In this document: piece by piece, positions 15,988 through 24,750 of the stretch
Numbering within the stretch: the first letter of the stretch is position 1
Layout of the letters: each line of letters opens with the position of its first letter
DNA from: Pseudomonas sp. WN033
Lineage (GTDB): Bacteria; Pseudomonadota; Gammaproteobacteria; Pseudomonadales; Pseudomonadaceae
Assembly (NCBI GenBank): GCA_002287035.1
Contig: NSKG01000001.1
Coordinates: 124,001 to 188,000 of the forward strand
Length of the DNA stretch: 64,000 nucleotides
Reading direction: 5' to 3'
The notes under the pieces: generated by a model
The model's database searches: none
Told to the model about the DNA's origin: nothing
Seen by the model: only the letters and a program-made list of their open reading frames with translations
Made by a program: the position numbers and the translations under genes

Positions 15988-16383
15988 ATGTCCTTTTTCA
16001 ACAAAATCCTCAGCAAACTCGGCATCGGCAGCGCGGAAGCAGCACCCGCAGAGCCTGGCGCAGCAGCACAGACAGAAACCCCAGCCGCCACAGCGCCGCA
16101 GGCATCCCCCACTGCCATCCCTGTGGTGGATGTGGTTGCCCAACTCGAACAAAAAGCCGCAGCCAATCCGCAGCAACTGAACTGGAAGACCTCGATTGTC
16201 GACCTGCTCAAACTGCTTGATCTGGACAGCAGCCTCGGCGCACGCAAGGAGCTTGCCACCGAGCTGGGCTGCCCGGCTGAGCTGATGTCTGATTCGGCGC
16301 AGATGAACATGTGGCTGCACAAGCAGGTGCTTGCTCGCATCGCCGCGAACGGCGGCAATATCCCAGCCGAGCTGACCGGCTAA
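15988..16383 (+). CDS. DUF3597 domain protein
   Basis: 131 aa. It starts MSFFNKILSKLGIG, has an alanine/proline-rich linker (residues ~12-50), and a C-terminal DUF3597 domain (~50-128) with QQLNWKTSIVDLLKLLDLDSS and ARKELATELGCP. The domain is small and helical and resembles peptidoglycan-binding or LysM-associated modules in some proteins; its function is unknown. No signal peptide is seen. It sits alone between the two copies of the VOC gene, so it was either trapped by the duplication or carried with it. CAGGGAGACGCTC provides a good ribosome binding site. Confidence 0.8.
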   Translation: MSFFNKILSKLGIGSAEAAPAEPGAAAQTETPAATAPQASPTAIPVVDVVAQLEQKAAANPQQLNWKTSIVDLLKLLDLDSSLGARKELATELGCPAELMSDSAQMNMWLHKQVLARIAANGGNIPAELTG

Positions 16384-16510
16384 CTCAAACCGATACGCCA
16401 TGCGGCGTTCGACGGAGCAGAGTTCGACATCATGAATAACTGCGCCGCATACCCATCCTGGTCACGGATCAATTGGTCAAAAGCTGCGGAGTTGTAGGTG
16501 TTCAGTAACC

Positions 16511-16691
16511 ACCCACCGTCATCGCGAGGCCGCAGGCCGTGGCGATCCATCGGGCCTGCGGAGGTGCAATCGGGCTGTCAGCCCATCCGGTGCAGAGCGC
16601 AGATTTTGTTGCCTGCCGGATCGCGCAGGTAAGCCAGGTAGAGTTTGACACCATTGCCTTCACGCACACCCGGCGGGTCTTCACAGGTCAC
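16511..16691. repeat. Direct repeat of 15653-15833
   Basis: This includes one REP-like arm and the 3' part of the VOC gene. Alignment with 15653-15833 is gapless and about 90% identical by eye. It records the duplication that produced the pseudogene upstream. Confidence 0.8.
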
Positions 16692-16958
16692 CCCGCCATT
16701 GGCCAGACCGGCAGCGTGCCAGGCATCAGCCTGTTCCGGACTGTCCACGGCAAAGCCGATGGTGCTGCCGTTGCCGCAGGAGGCAGGCTCACCATTGATC
16801 GGTTTGCTCAGGGCAAAGGTGCCGGTTTTGGTGAAGTAGAAGCAGCGGCCCTTAGGGTCGATGACGCCCGGCTTGGCGCCGATAACGCCGAGCACCGCAT
16901 CGTAAAAGGCCTTGGACGCCTCGATATCATTGGCGCCGAGCATGACGTGACTGAACAT
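16578..16958 (-). CDS. VOC (glyoxalase/bleomycin-resistance) family protein
   Basis: 126 aa, one vicinal-oxygen-chelate domain. It begins MFSHVMLGANDIEASKAFYDAVLG and ends DPAGNKICALHRMG, with the paired beta-alpha-beta modules of the family. Such proteins bind a divalent metal and act on glutathione adducts, dioxygen substrates or drugs; the substrate here is unknown. The start at 16958 has AAGGAA upstream; a longer in-frame start at 17003 has no such support. A broken second copy lies at 15720-15862. It is probably transcribed alone. Confidence 0.85.
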   Translation of the reverse strand: MFSHVMLGANDIEASKAFYDAVLGVIGAKPGVIDPKGRCFYFTKTGTFALSKPINGEPASCGNGSTIGFAVDSPEQADAWHAAGLANGGVTCEDPPGVREGNGVKLYLAYLRDPAGNKICALHRMG

Positions 16959-17150
16959 GATGTGTTCCTTGCTGATGGGTTGTTGTTGGGTCCAGCTCAA
17001 CAAGACTTCAGGGAAACAGCCGCGGCGTCAAGTCGGTGCCGTTCAAAAAGTTCACCCATCAATGCAGCCCTGCAACATTGAACTGCTGCTGGCAATGCCC
17101 TGCCCAACTCATCGGCACCACAGACCAGGCTCTGAAAACCCGCACACCGA

Positions 17151-17990
17151 TTAGTCCTCTGGGCGGGCTTGTCCTGTTGCGCCAACGCCAACCCGGCGAA
17201 GCAGCAGACTCGCCAGTTGCGACGTAGGCCAGACGCCGAGGTACATCAAGGTGCCAAAGGCGGCCAGTGCGGTCATGGCATCGGCAGCAGAACTGCTGGT
17301 GACGATTACCACCGTAGCCAGCGTCAGGTTGCGAATCACTGCGGTTGTCGCAAGCCCGGTTCTGGCATCCAGCAGTGCGCCACCCATGCCCTGCACCATA
17401 ACCAGCACAAGACATGCCGCAAGCAGCCCAGGCTGCTCAGGCAGTCGCGGCAACTCCCGCCATGCCACCAGCACAATGAGCGCAACGACAGAGAGCGTCG
17501 CAGCCTTGCCGAGCATGCTCAAGCCACGCGGAGACAGCCACCCCTTCGCCGTAGCAAAGCGCCCAAGCTGCCACGGCAACCACATGACGCCGGCCATCAC
17601 CAATGCCGTGATACCCAGGCGTTGCAGTGCATCCTCCGGCGCGGCAAAGGCCAAGGCGACCAGCGGCAAGGTCACCAGCGCCACCATCGCCCCAACGGCG
17701 AGCCGCGCGCTGATAGCCGCAGCGCTTGCACCATCACGCAAGGCCCAGGGCACGGCCGAGGTGCCGGTACCGGCCAACACACATAACGCCAGCCCCAGAC
17801 TGTGTGACAGCTCAACCAAACCGAACCGATGCATGAGCAGAATAACCAGCAACGGCGCTACATAATGCACCCCATAGAATGCCGGCCCCTGGCGCGCTGC
17901 CGGGTGGCCAGCCTGCGCCTTGGCCTGCGCGCCCAGATACATCATCACCAGCCATGACGACAACGGCGCCAACACGGTCAGGGTATTCAT
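17151..17990 (-). CDS. Membrane protein, BASS/ACR3-like transporter (tentative)
   Basis: 279 aa with about nine hydrophobic segments. A stretch TTAVIRNLTLATVVIVTSS near the C-terminus and LSMLGKAATLSVVAL before it recall bile-acid-symporter and arsenite-carrier folds, but identity is weak by eye. It overlaps the flavin monooxygenase gene by 4 bp (GATGA junction), so the two are cotranslated, and both lie downstream of an ArsR-type regulator. That context suggests efflux of an arsenical, another metalloid or a toxic thiol-reactive compound. Function is inferred from neighbours only. Confidence 0.55.
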   Translation of the reverse strand: MNTLTVLAPLSSWLVMMYLGAQAKAQAGHPAARQGPAFYGVHYVAPLLVILLMHRFGLVELSHSLGLALCVLAGTGTSAVPWALRDGASAAAISARLAVGAMVALVTLPLVALAFAAPEDALQRLGITALVMAGVMWLPWQLGRFATAKGWLSPRGLSMLGKAATLSVVALIVLVAWRELPRLPEQPGLLAACLVLVMVQGMGGALLDARTGLATTAVIRNLTLATVVIVTSSSAADAMTALAAFGTLMYLGVWPTSQLASLLLRRVGVGATGQARPED

Positions 17991-19072
17991 GAGATCACCC
18001 CGCGCGTCTCGGCATCACTGCCGTAACCCGCCGCTGCGTGCAGATGTTGCAGCACATGCGGCAGGATGAATGCTGCGTCCTCTCCTACACCACGCAAAGT
18101 GGCCGAAGCGAAATTGCGCTGCCGCGGGAATCCCACGAAAAAGAGCCCCGGAATGTTCCGAGCAATACCATTGCGCTGGGCCAGATGCTGGTGCGCATCA
18201 AGCACGCCAAGCCCCTCCAGAAAGCCCACAAACGGACGAAAGCCGGTAGCGAAGATCACCGCATCACACTGATCTTCGCGGCCATCGGGCCATACCACCC
18301 CCGTTGTCGTAAAACGCGTGAACAACGACCGCTGCACTACCCGCCCGTTTGCCAGAGCGCGACGATAGTGGCCGCTGTCGAGCACAGGCGTTCCCTGGTC
18401 CTTGAGCCAGCGGGTTTTCTCAAGGCCGGTCCACTTCACCCAGAAATGAAAGTCCAGCCCCAGCAGGCGCTGAGGAAAAAACCGCACCGGAGTGCGGCTA
18501 GCCAGCGTTACCTCGGCCACCTCGGCCAGTTCCACAGCAATCTGCACGGCCGAATTGGCACTGCCAACCACCACGACCCGCTGACCAGCAAAACTCGCCG
18601 GGTTCTGATAAGCAGCGCTGTGCAGTAGCCGCCCGGCAAACGTGTGCTGGCCGTCAAACTCCGGCATGAACGGCTGAGCAAAGGTGCCGGTAGCCACCAC
18701 CATCGTGTGCGCGCGGTAGCGCTCGCCGCAGGCGGTCTCAGCAACAAAGCCATGCGCTTCACGGGTCAAGTGCAGCACCCTGGCTCCCGTCCGCACCGGC
18801 AGGCGAAAATGCCGAGCGTAATCGTCCAGATAGGCCACCACCTCATCGCGCCCTGGATAGTGCTCCGGCGCACCCGGAAATCGCCGACCAGGCAGTGCGG
18901 AATAACGCGCAGGCGAAAACAGCTCAAGGCTGTCGTAGTAGTGACGCCAAGCGCCACCGGGATGAGCACCGGCTTCCAGAATCAGAAAGTCGACCTGCCG
19001 GCGTGCCAGATGCCAGCCAGTGGCAAGCCCGGCCTGACCCGCTCCGATGACCAGAGTTTGCAGTGTCTTCAT
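17987..19072 (-). CDS. ArsO-like flavin-containing monooxygenase
   Basis: 361 aa. It has an FAD-binding GAGQAGLATG near the N-terminus, an NADPH-binding GSANSAVQIAVELA around residue ~165, and ATGFRPF near the C-terminus, the layout of single-component FAD/NADPH monooxygenases. ArsO proteins in arsenic clusters are of this type. The start at 19072 has GGAGG 4 bp before it and is preferred over the in-frame ATG at 19123, which lies within a regulator-like palindrome. It follows the arsR-type gene on the same strand and precedes the membrane protein. Arsenic chemistry is inferred from context; sulfur or amine oxidation is also possible. Confidence 0.72.
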   Translation of the reverse strand: MKTLQTLVIGAGQAGLATGWHLARRQVDFLILEAGAHPGGAWRHYYDSLELFSPARYSALPGRRFPGAPEHYPGRDEVVAYLDDYARHFRLPVRTGARVLHLTREAHGFVAETACGERYRAHTMVVATGTFAQPFMPEFDGQHTFAGRLLHSAAYQNPASFAGQRVVVVGSANSAVQIAVELAEVAEVTLASRTPVRFFPQRLLGLDFHFWVKWTGLEKTRWLKDQGTPVLDSGHYRRALANGRVVQRSLFTRFTTTGVVWPDGREDQCDAVIFATGFRPFVGFLEGLGVLDAHQHLAQRNGIARNIPGLFFVGFPRQRNFASATLRGVGEDAAFILPHVLQHLHAAAGYGSDAETRGVIS

Positions 19073-19087
19073 GGCGCCTCCATTGCG

Positions 19088-19116
19088 AACATGCATGCGC
19101 ATACGTGCACATATTA
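19088..19116. promoter_or_regulatory. Candidate second ArsR operator
   Basis: The segment ATGCGCATACGTGCACATAT (19095-19114) resembles the right half of the palindrome upstream of the arsR-type gene (GCGCACATAT). It lies between that gene and the monooxygenase, so the regulator may control the two downstream genes separately. Confidence 0.4.
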
Positions 19117-19130
19117 GAATCAAAAAAGGA

Positions 19131-19490
19131 TCAGGCCGTCCCGTCGCCAGGGCAACAGAAGGGAGCCAGCTTGCGCATCTCGTGCAGAATCACCTCGAAC
19201 TGGCGCATCAACGCCGGCCCGTCGACTTCATAGATACGGTGCCGCCCTGCCCTCTCCACGCGAACAATGCCAGCCTCATGCAATTGCTGCAGGTGACGCG
19301 AGATCACCGAGCGTTCCTGCGGCAACTGCTGCGCAATCTCACCCACATCCGCACGCCCCAACAGCAATAATTGACGCAATACCGCCACCCGCGCCGGCTC
19401 CTGCAACGCCTTGAACAACTGGCTGTCGAGCACACCAATGGCCGCATCAATGGCCTGACTGCGCTGAGGATTGCTGCAAGGGTCGGACAT
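19131..19490 (-). CDS. ArsR family winged-helix regulator
   Basis: 119 aa. The winged helix runs LFKALQEPARVAVLRQLLLLGRADVGEIAQQLPQERSVISRHLQQLHEAGIV. The classical E. coli-type arsenite site (CVCDL in the DNA-binding helix) is absent. Cysteines are found only at position 5 and as a C-terminal CC pair (APFCCPG), which could form an alternative three-cysteine sensor as in some ArsR proteins. It probably represses its own operon (itself, the ArsO-like gene, the membrane protein) from a palindrome just upstream. Confidence 0.85.
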   Translation of the reverse strand: MSDPCSNPQRSQAIDAAIGVLDSQLFKALQEPARVAVLRQLLLLGRADVGEIAQQLPQERSVISRHLQQLHEAGIVRVERAGRHRIYEVDGPALMRQFEVILHEMRKLAPFCCPGDGTA

Positions 19491-19524
19491 GACTAAAGCC
19501 TGTGTGTGCTGAACGTACCGGAAC

Positions 19525-19550
19525 TATATGTGTATTCATGCGCACATATA
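19525..19550. promoter_or_regulatory. Palindromic operator of the arsR-type gene
   Basis: TATATGTG and CACATATA are perfect inverted arms separated by 10 bp, placed 35 bp upstream of the arsR-type start. The size and AT-rich character fit an ArsR dimer site, and a related half sequence lies at ~19095-19114. Confidence 0.6.
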
Positions 19551-19569
19551 AGCATAAGCCGACGAATGG

Positions 19570-20784
19570 TCACTCGAGCAGCTTCAGTGCGTCACGTACA
19601 CGTTGAGCCAGATGCTTGGGGTAAGCCTCTGCCAAGCACACCCTGTCACACTCCTGAAACTGACAGAACTTTTTGAGGGCATCTAAAAATGCAGCCAGCA
19701 GCAGCTCTTCATCAAAGTTGCATTTCTCAAGATGAAGCGACTTGATCTCTAACAACCTGAGCTTTCGATGGGCTTTGCAGTCCATCCGCCCGACAAACTC
19801 GTCACGGTAAAGTAGCGGCAGGCAAAAGTAGCCGTATTGACGCTTGGCTGCGGGCACATAGCATTCGATTTGGTAATCGTACTGGAAAAGCGTTTTCAGG
19901 CGTTCGCGTTGAATAACGCTATTGTCGAATGGCGACAGAATGAGCATGCGATTGTTCAGTCGTGGCAGCGGGCCATCAAGCGCGCCTGCTTCCACTATAA
20001 ATATTTCGCCACTGCTGAGCTTTATCTGCTCCAAAGTACCCTGGGCCAGTCTGTCGTTAACCAGATTTTTAACCGCCTTGCGGAGTTCAGCATTGCGGCG
20101 TTGGTAGGTAATCCCCTTGAGCGCAACAACCCCATGGCAGCGTAATTGCTGATCTACGATGTGCGTGGAAAACTCTTCGATGCTGGGGCTTTTGGTATTG
20201 ACGTGGGATGGCAGTACCCGCTCGGTCAGGTCATAGGTTTTCTGGAAACCGGTGCGATCACTGACCATCAGGTCGCCTTGCATGTAAAGCTGCTCGAGCG
20301 CCTTTTTAGCTGGCTTCCAATCCCACCAGCCTGCCCGTTTCGTCGTGCTGGTTTCTATATCACGCGAACGCATCGAGCCATCTGAACGTATGCGCTCCAA
20401 CAGCTCAGCCATAAGCTTCTTATCGGGATTTCTATACCAATGCGTCTGACCACTTTTAATCGCATGCTTGTAGGGCAAGGAGAACCGGAAATCGGCAATG
20501 GGTAGAAACGCAGCCGCATGCGCCCAATACTCGAAAATGTCGCCATCAGCCAGCAGCTTGTTCGTCATGGCCGGGTTGAACTGGGGGACTCTAGACTGCA
20601 AGACATGGTGATGCGCCCGCTCCACAACCGATATGGTGTCGATCTGTACATAACCGATGTGATTAATCGCCTCCCGCGCCCCCGCCAAGCCACGCCCAAA
20701 GGGCTGAGCCTGTAGCAGGCCTTGAGCAGTCAAGGCCAGGCGACGTAGGCGGGTCAGGTCTTGTGGGCGTTCAATTTCGATCAT
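19570..20784 (-). CDS. YcaQ-family (HTH_42) winged-helix protein
   Basis: 404 aa from the chosen ATG. The pattern RLRRLALTAQGLL, then INHIGYVQIDTISVVERAHHHVL and YWAHAAAFLPI, is typical of the YcaQ family, DNA glycosylases that unhook interstrand crosslinks. The C-terminal half has LLSPFDN...RERL and YGYFCLPLLYRDEFVGRMD, also typical. The start is uncertain: codons at 20784 and 20820 are in frame and neither has a strong Shine-Dalgarno; 20784 gives the usual N-terminus. Base composition is more AT-rich than the genes to the left, so it may mark the edge of the acquired island. Confidence 0.82.
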   Translation of the reverse strand: MIEIERPQDLTRLRRLALTAQGLLQAQPFGRGLAGAREAINHIGYVQIDTISVVERAHHHVLQSRVPQFNPAMTNKLLADGDIFEYWAHAAAFLPIADFRFSLPYKHAIKSGQTHWYRNPDKKLMAELLERIRSDGSMRSRDIETSTTKRAGWWDWKPAKKALEQLYMQGDLMVSDRTGFQKTYDLTERVLPSHVNTKSPSIEEFSTHIVDQQLRCHGVVALKGITYQRRNAELRKAVKNLVNDRLAQGTLEQIKLSSGEIFIVEAGALDGPLPRLNNRMLILSPFDNSVIQRERLKTLFQYDYQIECYVPAAKRQYGYFCLPLLYRDEFVGRMDCKAHRKLRLLEIKSLHLEKCNFDEELLLAAFLDALKKFCQFQECDRVCLAEAYPKHLAQRVRDALKLLE

Positions 20785-21057
20785 GGGCTGGGAGTATTTA
20801 CTGCATCGGGGGAAGTTCATGTTCGACAGCAGCACCTTGTATGGATAATTTCTGCCGTGTCTGGGTAAATTGAGGCCCACCCCCGACGGCCATCGGGGGC
20901 CTTCATGCAGCAGCTCGGTGTAGCGACGGCTCCTCTTTCGAGAGACCGATAACAAGTGTGTAGCGCTGCATGACTCTCAAGCGAAACTCGAACAGTCATT
21001 GAGACTGCCCTGTTTAGGCCCTCGTAACTACACATACGATTAATTCTTCGCTTCCTC
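20785..21057. other. Intergenic stretch at island edge
   Basis: About 270 bp without a supportable gene. Composition changes from GC-rich to AT-rich near 21040. No tRNA, integrase remnant or clear direct repeat was seen here. Confidence 0.4.
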
Positions 21058-23073
21058 TTATTGCTGAACAGGATGGATCAAGCCACGCGTTCGCCACCGA
21101 TTACCATTGACCAAAGACTCAAACAACACATTATTGGTTAATACCAAATCATCCGCATGATCTGTCACGATAATTTGTGGACTAAAGCCATTATTCAATT
21201 CAAGTTCGTTACAGTAAATCGAAAGTCGACTGAATAGATTTTCAACGGCCTTCATGTCTTCATCAACGGGTCTTTCGTTACCTTTCCGCTGTTCTGCCTC
21301 CTGACTCTTTTGCTCATCAAAGCTTTCAGAAGTATCACGATTAAAGTTAGGAAAATACACCTGAGTCGGCTGATCTAAAAACAGTACCGAAGGAATGGCA
21401 CATTTCTCACCTAACTCAGCAAAATACTTATGCAACGCTAAAAACAACGTTATGTGGCAGTAAAGCCAGTTTGCACCACTGCCCATTGATCGTAGATAGA
21501 TTTTTCCGTCATCAGGAGTTAAATGATAAAGATCAAATGTCTCGAATGAGAAATGCAGATTAATTGGTTTATAGCTAGCTTCAAACTCAAAATGGCTGCC
21601 TATTTCAGCCATATATTCGTTCACCTTGTCTGACGCCTGTGCCAAACCTTTTTGCACATCGTACTCTTCGAGCGCACCTGCAATCTTATTTAGTTGCTTT
21701 CTTAACACTTTAATTTCTTTTTCAAGCTCGTCGTCATCAGCCATATTTAAGGTATCAAGAAGCGAAAACAGCTTTGCTTTTTGCATAATAATACTTTCAT
21801 ACAAGCTCTTCTTTTCTGTTAGCTGCTGATCTGCTTTCTCAACCTCAGTTATTTGTTGATTTAACTCAGTCAGAGCTCTGCTTACAACCTCTATAGAACG
21901 CTGCACTTCAACCAAAGAAGATTCAAACTTTGCTTTCATCGGGCGAGCTTGAGCAAGGTTACCCGATACTTTAGCAATAGCCTGCTGAAGTTTCTCAGCA
22001 CTTTTTCGCAAATTGTCTTTTTCGGTATGGCAAAACGGGCATACCGTAGCGGCAATATGCACATGCTTAGGCGAGCTAAACTGCTTTACATTATCAACAA
22101 ATCGTTCTTCCTCCTTGATATGCTTGTTAATTGATGCAGATTGACGCTGCAACCTTCGTAGCTCAGCGGTTTTTTGATTACGCACCAATTTCAACTGCTC
22201 GTAGCGTTGTGTCATAGCGTCAGAATTATGATTTATTTTCTCAGCCACTATGATGCTGTCAAGTTGGCCTTTGGCATCTTGAGGGTGCTGAAGCACCTTA
22301 GCCAACGACAAGGGCTGATCCTTAAAGCCCATCAAGGCGTAGAGTTGACTTAATACGGGTTCGACTTTTTGTTTATAGCTCTCTGACGTACGCTTGTTGG
22401 TTTCTTTTTGGCGCTCTAAACGTCTTGCATCTGCACTTAGCCGTTCTTTCTCTTGTGATAAATGGAAGAACTTTTGATCGACAAGCCCCAAGAATATCTT
22501 TGTATGCTCAATCGCTTGATCTCGCTTTTCTTTCTCGTCGAACCGATAAAATAGCGCATGCTTATTGGCAACCAGGTTTTGATGTTGAAGCATAAACGAT
22601 GAAAAGCTACGAATAGATGGCGTAGGTGCTTTTTGATTAAACCGCCTATTTGCTCTCGCCGCCAAAGATTCATCAACATCATCGATATCTAAGAAAAAGT
22701 CCCTTAAGTGCTTTTTAAACTCGCTTAGTGGGCGAAAATAGCTGGCATTGAAGTAATCTCGATCAATTTCTGCCGTATTGAATGTCTCAGCACGACGAAA
22801 AAACGCTTTTGAAGCAATATCAGGATCACGAGCAATTACCATATCTTGCTCATTAACAGCAAGCGCAACATAGTAAACAGCAGCACTGTTGGTAATCACA
22901 CCTTTAGGAATGGTGTTTTCATCACTACCAAAACAGTAATCAAAAATTTCAATTAAGGCACTTTTACCTGTTGATGATTTGCCGGTAACAACATTAAGCC
23001 CAGCTTTAAAATTAACTGAGTGCTTGATCCCTTGCTTATCAATTACGCCAATTTCATGAATAAGTGTTTTCAT
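21058..23073 (-). CDS. ABC-3C system ATPase (DUF3732, SMC-like)
   Basis: 671 aa. The N-terminus carries an ABC/SMC-type Walker A (GKSSTGKS, residues ~31-38) followed by LIEIFDYCFGSDENTIPKGVI; a long coiled coil (~180-470) is interrupted by a zinc-knuckle-like C345-x2-C348 (VCPFCHTEKDN); the C-terminus has a Walker-B-like VLFLDQPTQVYFPNF. This is the DUF3732 ATPase of the ABC-three-component (ABC-3C) systems, predicted anti-invader systems. Its start overlaps the stop of the middle component by 4 bp. Codon use is AT-rich, unlike the flanking genome, a sign of transfer. Confidence 0.85.
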   Translation of the reverse strand: MKTLIHEIGVIDKQGIKHSVNFKAGLNVVTGKSSTGKSALIEIFDYCFGSDENTIPKGVITNSAAVYYVALAVNEQDMVIARDPDIASKAFFRRAETFNTAEIDRDYFNASYFRPLSEFKKHLRDFFLDIDDVDESLAARANRRFNQKAPTPSIRSFSSFMLQHQNLVANKHALFYRFDEKEKRDQAIEHTKIFLGLVDQKFFHLSQEKERLSADARRLERQKETNKRTSESYKQKVEPVLSQLYALMGFKDQPLSLAKVLQHPQDAKGQLDSIIVAEKINHNSDAMTQRYEQLKLVRNQKTAELRRLQRQSASINKHIKEEERFVDNVKQFSSPKHVHIAATVCPFCHTEKDNLRKSAEKLQQAIAKVSGNLAQARPMKAKFESSLVEVQRSIEVVSRALTELNQQITEVEKADQQLTEKKSLYESIIMQKAKLFSLLDTLNMADDDELEKEIKVLRKQLNKIAGALEEYDVQKGLAQASDKVNEYMAEIGSHFEFEASYKPINLHFSFETFDLYHLTPDDGKIYLRSMGSGANWLYCHITLFLALHKYFAELGEKCAIPSVLFLDQPTQVYFPNFNRDTSESFDEQKSQEAEQRKGNERPVDEDMKAVENLFSRLSIYCNELELNNGFSPQIIVTDHADDLVLTNNVLFESLVNGNRWRTRGLIHPVQQ

Positions 23074-23522
23074 CGCGGCTTCACTCCTAAAAACGCATAA
23101 ATCTCGACCACTGAGCGACCGCTAAATAATCGCCCTAACTTTTCTGCACTTTTTTGAGAGATAAAGGCTGATTCAGCCTCATCACATTTCGCCAGGGATA
23201 GCCGCTGTTCATTAACCGATAGCCAATCATTGACTAAGCAATATTGAATACACTGCTCTGTTAGGGCTTGAAATCCGTCAATGCGTTCTTGAAGATCATA
23301 AAGCTTTACTCGATTGTCAAACACAGACCATATTGAACTTCGTTTATTCGAGCTCAACAGCTTATAGCTGTATATAGGATGACTACACAGCGGGATAACC
23401 AGCTGAGCGAGTAATAGATTGTTTTCCGCCTCATCCAAATGTGTATAAAAAGAGGCCAGATATGGCCCATACTCAAACGGGTTATACTTTAATTCGTATA
23501 GGGCATCGACAATACTACTCAC
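23070..23522 (-). CDS. ABC-3C system middle component
   Basis: 150 aa, all-helical looking, with no catalytic motif. It begins MSSIVDALYELKYNPFEYGPYLASFY and ends GRLFSGRSVVEIYAFLGVKPR, the usual frame of 'three-component ABC system middle component' proteins, which bridge the ATPase and the effector-like component. It overlaps its upstream neighbour by 4 bp (stop/start) and the ATPase gene by 4 bp, so the three are translated as a tightly coupled set. The identification rests mainly on gene order and size, with support from the N-terminal sequence. Confidence 0.75.
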   Translation of the reverse strand: MSSIVDALYELKYNPFEYGPYLASFYTHLDEAENNLLLAQLVIPLCSHPIYSYKLLSSNKRSSIWSVFDNRVKLYDLQERIDGFQALTEQCIQYCLVNDWLSVNEQRLSLAKCDEAESAFISQKSAEKLGRLFSGRSVVEIYAFLGVKPR

Positions 23523-24655
23523 TGCTCAACCCTCCATTTCAAATCTCGCTCATCATCATCCATAGCGTCATGGATAAGGCCATTTCTAAAAATAATATCT
23601 GGATTCGGGTAGCCCTCGATGCCAAATGGTACTTCGCTGGTGACTTTATCATATAAATCTTGCGATATTGCCACTGAGCCACTTTGTTTTCGGCAAGCAC
23701 TACGATATTTTGCGGAAAATGCTCTAATCCACCTTTCTCGATATTGACTAACCGTTTCTCTGAATTGAGGATAGCCATTCAACTCTTCGATCAACGCATT
23801 CCTTAACTCTAGCCAATTACCAATTGCCTCGGGCAGAACATCTTCATACTCAATTTCAAGAATTTTCTGAGCAAATAATTCTGTAACATATATATCTACT
23901 TCGTCTTCTGTTGCATCTCTGGCATCGAAATCAGGGATAGTAAATAGCGCAGGCCCCCATTTTGCTGTTAGAGCTTCTCGTTTTTGGTCAAATGCAGCTT
24001 TATAGATTACCCATTCCGTATCATTTGCCTGCTCGTAGATAAAACCAATTAAACCTTCAGCAAAGGCTTGTCTATTCGACGACGGAATGTAGCCACTAAG
24101 TTTATTGAAATAACTTTTTTTTAAGGTTTCTAAATCCGCTGATTCAACATGCAATACAATTTTTTCGAGTACGAATATCAGATCGTTGTGAGCAGCATCC
24201 ACTATCACGGCTTTTTGCAACTTGATGATATCAGATGGCTTTTCAGCATTTCTTTCATCTTCTGGCCGACTGTGAAAAATATCTTTCAATACTTGCATGC
24301 GTTGCTCGGCAGTTTGTGTGTTCCAGTCCTTTAGCTGGGTAGTTGCACCAAAAGCCTGAGTGGTATGCAGCACCAAAACACCATATTGAGCATGGTCAAA
24401 CTCGGGAGCCAACCAGTTCTTGAGTGTTTTCCAGAGGTTTTCGTGGTGGTCTGTAAGCGGCGCCGAATAATCTTTGACTTCAGTTTGAGTCGAAGTTAAG
24501 GCATCAGGCGACATTATGCTTACATCACCATCTTTTTCAAACCACACTGATTGGCCTTCTTCAAGTGCAAAGCACTTATCCAAGCCAAGCAGAACTTGGT
24601 AATGAAAGGCTAAGGCGGTTGTTAGTGCGGCATTTTTGGTTTGTCCTCCGCTCAT
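23519..24655 (-). CDS. ABC-3C system N-terminal/effector-like component
   Basis: 378 aa. It begins MSGGQTKNAALTTALAFHYQVLLGLDKCF and continues with VWFEKDGDVSI and QTEVKDYSAPLTDHHENLWKTLKNWL. The segment with glutamate, aspartate and Q-x-E-V-K resembles the restriction-endonuclease-like (D...ExK) cores found in ABC-3C first components, which would be the nucleic-acid-targeting part (inference). It is the first gene of the three-gene operon; AGGAG lies about 13 bp before the ATG, with AAAGG closer. An AT-rich leader at 24656-24750 probably holds the promoter. Confidence 0.72.
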   Translation of the reverse strand: MSGGQTKNAALTTALAFHYQVLLGLDKCFALEEGQSVWFEKDGDVSIMSPDALTSTQTEVKDYSAPLTDHHENLWKTLKNWLAPEFDHAQYGVLVLHTTQAFGATTQLKDWNTQTAEQRMQVLKDIFHSRPEDERNAEKPSDIIKLQKAVIVDAAHNDLIFVLEKIVLHVESADLETLKKSYFNKLSGYIPSSNRQAFAEGLIGFIYEQANDTEWVIYKAAFDQKREALTAKWGPALFTIPDFDARDATEDEVDIYVTELFAQKILEIEYEDVLPEAIGNWLELRNALIEELNGYPQFRETVSQYRERWIRAFSAKYRSACRKQSGSVAISQDLYDKVTSEVPFGIEGYPNPDIIFRNGLIHDAMDDDERDLKWRVEQ

Positions 24656-24750
24656 ACCTTTCAGCTCCTAATATCCTTTTATTAAAAATCGTTAATTATA
24701 TAAAGATTCGGTTTTGCTCAATACAAATATGCACAATAGCTTCATCGGCG

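Noticed and set aside
15720-16358. 213-codon minus-strand gene spanning the DUF3597 locus
   Set aside because: Only its last ~45 codons resemble a protein (the VOC fragment); the rest is the antisense of the DUF3597 gene.
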